From JBBQZO01 sp038207625 (GTDB taxonomy: Bacteria > Pseudomonadota > Gammaproteobacteria > Burkholderiales > Burkholderiaceae_D), in NCBI GenBank assembly GCA_038207625.1, contig JBBQZO010000013.1:61735-125734 (forward strand): DNA of 64,000 bases, written 5' to 3'. The notes under the pieces are model-generated. The model did not search any database. It was not told the DNA's origin and worked only from the letters and a program-made list of their open reading frames with translations. The position numbers and the translations under genes are program-made. Below are positions 62,037 to 64,000 of this stretch, piece after piece. The number at the start of each line of letters is the position of its first letter. The stretch's first letter is position 1.

Positions 62037-62843
62037 TCACGGTTTGCGGTAGATCGACGGCGCCACCGGCAGCACCGCGCTGCTGATGCCGTTCAGCGTT
62101 TCCGAATGGCCGATGCAAAACAGCCCGCCCGGCTTGAGCTGGGCCAGCACGCGCGCCACCACCTCGCGCTTGGTGTCGCCGCTAAAGTAGATCATCACAT
62201 TGCGCAGGAAGATGATGTCGAACTGCCCCACCTGGGCCAGCGCGCTGTTGAGGTTCATTTGCATGAACTGGACCCGCTTGCGCAGCGCCGGCGTGATCAG
62301 CAAGGTGCCCGCCTCGGCGCGCTGCCCTTTCAGGCAGAAGCGCTTCAGGTAGGCCGGCGGAATGTGCTCGGTGCGCTCGAGCGGATAGTGGCCGCGCCGC
62401 GCGCGTTCAAGCACGCGCATGCTGATGTCCGATCCAAGCACTTCCCACGGGCGCTCCTCCATCACGTCCGCCAGCACCATCGCGATGCTGTAGGCTTCCT
62501 CGCCGCTGGAACTGGCCGCGCTCCACACCCGCAGCGGCGTGCCGCGCGCGCGCGCGTCCGTGGCCTGCGCACGCAGCATGTCGAAGTGTTTTGACTCGCG
62601 GAAGAAATAGGTTTCGTTGGTGGTCAGCAGGTCGACCGCCATCTGCATTTCGGCGCCGTTCTTGTTGCCGGCCAGGCTGGCGAAATAGGCGCCGTAACTG
62701 TCCATGCCCAGGTGCGCCAGGCGTTTGGCCAGGCGTCCGCTGACCAGCGACTTCTTGCTGTCGGCCATGGTGATGCCGGCCACATCGAAGATGAAGCGCT
62801 GGAACTGGCTGAATTCTTTGTCTGAGATGGCGACGACGGACAT
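62037..62843 (-). CDS. cheR: Chemoreceptor methyltransferase CheR
   Basis: This is a 268-aa SAM-dependent enzyme that methylates glutamates on chemoreceptors. The N-terminal helical domain (FQRFIFDVAGITMADSKKSL) is followed by the SAM-binding fold: TTNETYFFRESKHFD, VWSAASSSGEEAYSIAM (SAM loop), LGSDISMRVLERAR, FDIIFLRNVMIYF and GLFCIGHSETL. One receptor here carries a fitting C-terminal pentapeptide. Transcription should start at the box/-10 at 62987-62947, leaving a leader of about 97 bases. There is no cheB beside it. Confidence 0.95.
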   Translation of the reverse strand: MSVVAISDKEFSQFQRFIFDVAGITMADSKKSLVSGRLAKRLAHLGMDSYGAYFASLAGNKNGAEMQMAVDLLTTNETYFFRESKHFDMLRAQATDARARGTPLRVWSAASSSGEEAYSIAMVLADVMEERPWEVLGSDISMRVLERARRGHYPLERTEHIPPAYLKRFCLKGQRAEAGTLLITPALRKRVQFMQMNLNSALAQVGQFDIIFLRNVMIYFSGDTKREVVARVLAQLKPGGLFCIGHSETLNGISSAVLPVAPSIYRKP

Positions 62844-63383
62844 GCGCGCTTCCTTTGCGGATCAATGGGTTGCGCCGCACCGGGCGGGCACGGCAAGGCC
62901 AAGGTGGAGATCGTGAAAACGCGTGAGCCGCATGCACGATCCGTCCAGTGTAGTATCCGCAGAGCAATATCGCACCTGTACCTTGGTGCAATTGACCGCC
63001 TTGCTGATCGGCCAGCGCGGCGTTCTCCAGTTGAGCGACGCGCGGCGCGCTCGCAAGCTCGGCCTTGGCGCTGTCGGCGACGCGCACGAAATGGGGATTG
63101 CGCTGCTGGCCGCGCATCGCGAAGGACTGCCGCGCCTCCAGCGGCTTGCGCATGACGGCGCCGCCGCTGGTGCACCATGGGGCAGTGCGTTCGTCGTCAG
63201 AAACGCAGGCCGACAGGGTCGCGATGGAAGGCTGACGGCCCTCGGTGAAGGCACGGATCTGGCCGGTGGCGGCGACGTCCAGGCCCGACTGAACAACATA
63301 GGACCGCCCTGGCATCTCGGAAAGTTATGAAACAACGGTATTTCAAACGGTCGACGGCAGTATCGCAAAGTCTCTATCAAACT
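62844..63383. other. Gene-poor region, 540 bases, containing the cheR promoter
   Basis: Several frames are open on both strands (for example plus 62923-63330 and minus 62862-63380), but none has a ribosome site or a recognisable family. The cheR promoter sits at 62947-62987 and cuts through all of them. The composition is coding-like, so this may be an eroded gene. Confidence 0.45.
62947..62987 (-). promoter_or_regulatory. Activator box and -10 of cheR
   Basis: On the minus strand ACCAAGGTACAG (62987-62976), 23 bases, then TACACT (62952-62947). The box differs at two of 12 positions from the cheD box. Initiation is expected near 62940. Confidence 0.7.
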
Positions 63384-63865
63384 CTAAAATTTCTGCAAAA
63401 CAGGGGTCTGTCCCCAATTATTCCAATGAGTTACCTTTGCAACATAGTCAGGCAAAATTAACCTGTATATTGATTTAACTTCTGACTCATTTGCAAATGA
63501 AAATGTTTCTCGCCGCGGACTAGCTCCAAATAACGCTATAAACTGGGCGTTTGAATTTTCAGCGCGTTGACTCATTATTGCGTTCATTATGCTAACACTA
63601 CCGCCAGGACGCATTTGCGCACGTAAATCTTGAACATACGAATATTCAATTGCTTGCGGCGTACCCGCCGCCGGCGGGTGAGCGATAGACAAATCCACCA
63701 CTTGGGCGTTAAATCCAATTGCTTTTAAAATACTATTTCTTGCTTTATCAGATCCGGTACCCAAATCAAACCCAACTCCGATAGTAGGATTTCCACTAAC
63801 TGATACTAAAGTCAGTAGATCACCATGCCCCGGCGGCGGCCCTTCGGTGACCTTTAAGAAGGGCG
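63384..63865 (-). pseudogene. Lysozyme-like (pesticin/T4-type) gene, 5' part removed by an IS30-type insertion
   Basis: This is the C-terminal part of a probable peptidoglycan hydrolase. The block VTEGPPPGHGD...GNPTIGVGFDLG shows a Glu-Gly, then Thr 20 residues later and Asp 6 after that; the Thr-Asp spacing equals that recalled for pesticin (Thr201, Asp207). Upstream of about 63865 the sequence becomes the end of an insertion element, so the start of the gene is missing even though the frame stays open to 63911. The last residues (WGQTPVLQKF) are encoded by a GGGGTCTGTCCCC palindrome, which supplies the stop region. Lower GC than the neighbours points to acquisition. Confidence 0.62.
63403..63415. 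repeat. Short GGGGTCTGTCCCC palindrome
   Basis: GGGG and CCCC arms around TCTGT, related to the right arm of the hairpin at 42665-42739 (CTCTGTCCCC). It lies inside the end of the lysozyme-like frame. Confidence 0.6.
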
Positions 63866-64000
63866 TTCTCAAAGACCAAGTGCAACACCTTCTCCTGTAA
63901 GGTGCCGCCATGGCGAAAATTTACAAGCATTTGACTACCCAGGAGCGCGCCGTCGTCATGACGATGCGCGCCGACCTGTGCTCCATCCGTTCCATTGCTA
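63865..64000 (+). mobile_element. Left end of an IS30-family insertion sequence (continues beyond the window)
   Basis: The stretch with TTCTCAAAGACCAAGTGCAA around 63868-63887 resembles the terminal inverted repeat of IS30-type elements, and a transposase gene begins at 63910. The exact left boundary is estimated within about 10 bases. The right end is outside the window. Confidence 0.7.
63910..64000 (+). CDS. IS30-family transposase (5' part only)
   Basis: The first 30 residues are visible: MAKIYKHLTTQERAVVMTMR then ADLCSIRSIA. This is the N-terminal helix-turn-helix region typical of IS30-type transposases (usually about 320-380 aa with a DDE domain further on). GTAAGG lies about 8 bases before the ATG. 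The gene is cut by the window end; nothing can be said about its integrity. Confidence 0.82.
   Translation, partial: MAKIYKHLTTQERAVVMTMRADLCSIRSIA

Noticed and set aside
62862..63380. Open frames upstream of cheR on both strands
   Set aside because: None shows a ribosome site or family signature, and the cheR promoter lies within them.
63403..63415. Rho-independent terminator at the end of the lysozyme-like frame
   Set aside because: The stem is only four G-C pairs, there is no T-run, and it lies inside the frame. It reads better as a fragment of the REP-like element.

Overview
The window is GC-rich, densely coded DNA from a betaproteobacterium, most likely Oxalobacteraceae of the Massilia/Duganella/Janthinobacterium type. 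This is inferred from overall GC and codon use, the selenoneine gene set, the many diguanylate cyclase and hybrid-kinase genes, and palindromes of the GGGTCAGAGT type. I saw no rRNA, tRNA or CRISPR array.

Layout. 1-6.6 kb: a DEAD-box RNA helicase, a FabMG-type enoyl reductase, a membrane protein, an ATP-grasp protein and an EF-hand protein. 6.6-20.7 kb: a selenium/sulfur histidine-betaine island. It holds senA, senB and senC(selD) for selenoneine, egtD-egtB for ergothioneine, and a four-gene PhnD-type ABC transporter of the kind linked to selenium oxyanion uptake. A phosphoesterase gene, leuA and a glycine-rich protein lie between these parts. leuA is preceded by a consensus promoter and two tandem leucine-rich mini-ORFs that look like attenuation leaders. 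21-33 kb: a small DNA-binding protein, an OlsB-like acyltransferase, a histone H1-like protein, a phosphorelay operon (periplasmic sensor, 1280-aa hybrid kinase, HD-GYP regulator, Hpt protein), a Ppx/GppA phosphatase and a GGDEF protein with a changed active site. 33-46 kb: small accessory genes, including a toxin-antitoxin pair with its own promoter/operator, a CHASE-PAS-GGDEF-EAL protein, an M16 peptidase pair, REP-like palindromes, an SRAP/HMCES protein and a Cys/Lys repeat protein. 46.7-50.8 kb: a SulP transporter, a ParB-like protein and an amino-acid permease pseudogene. 50.9-62.9 kb: a chemotaxis and signalling cluster (cheW, two receptors, cheY, cheD, cheR, three histidine kinases and a FixJ-type regulator). 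The right edge has a lysozyme-like gene cut by an IS30-type element that runs off the window.

The most unusual signal is in the chemotaxis cluster. Four separate transcription starts (cheD, the receptor/cheY/cheW operon, the large kinase, cheR) each carry a 12-bp box close to ACCAAAGTACAA, then exactly 23 bases, then a -10-like hexamer. I read this as a private regulon, probably driven by the FixJ-type regulator encoded in the same cluster. The second strongest theme is the clustering of selenium uptake, selenoneine synthesis and ergothioneine synthesis. A third is that three promoters place the start codon 7-8 bases after the -10 element, which predicts leaderless mRNAs.
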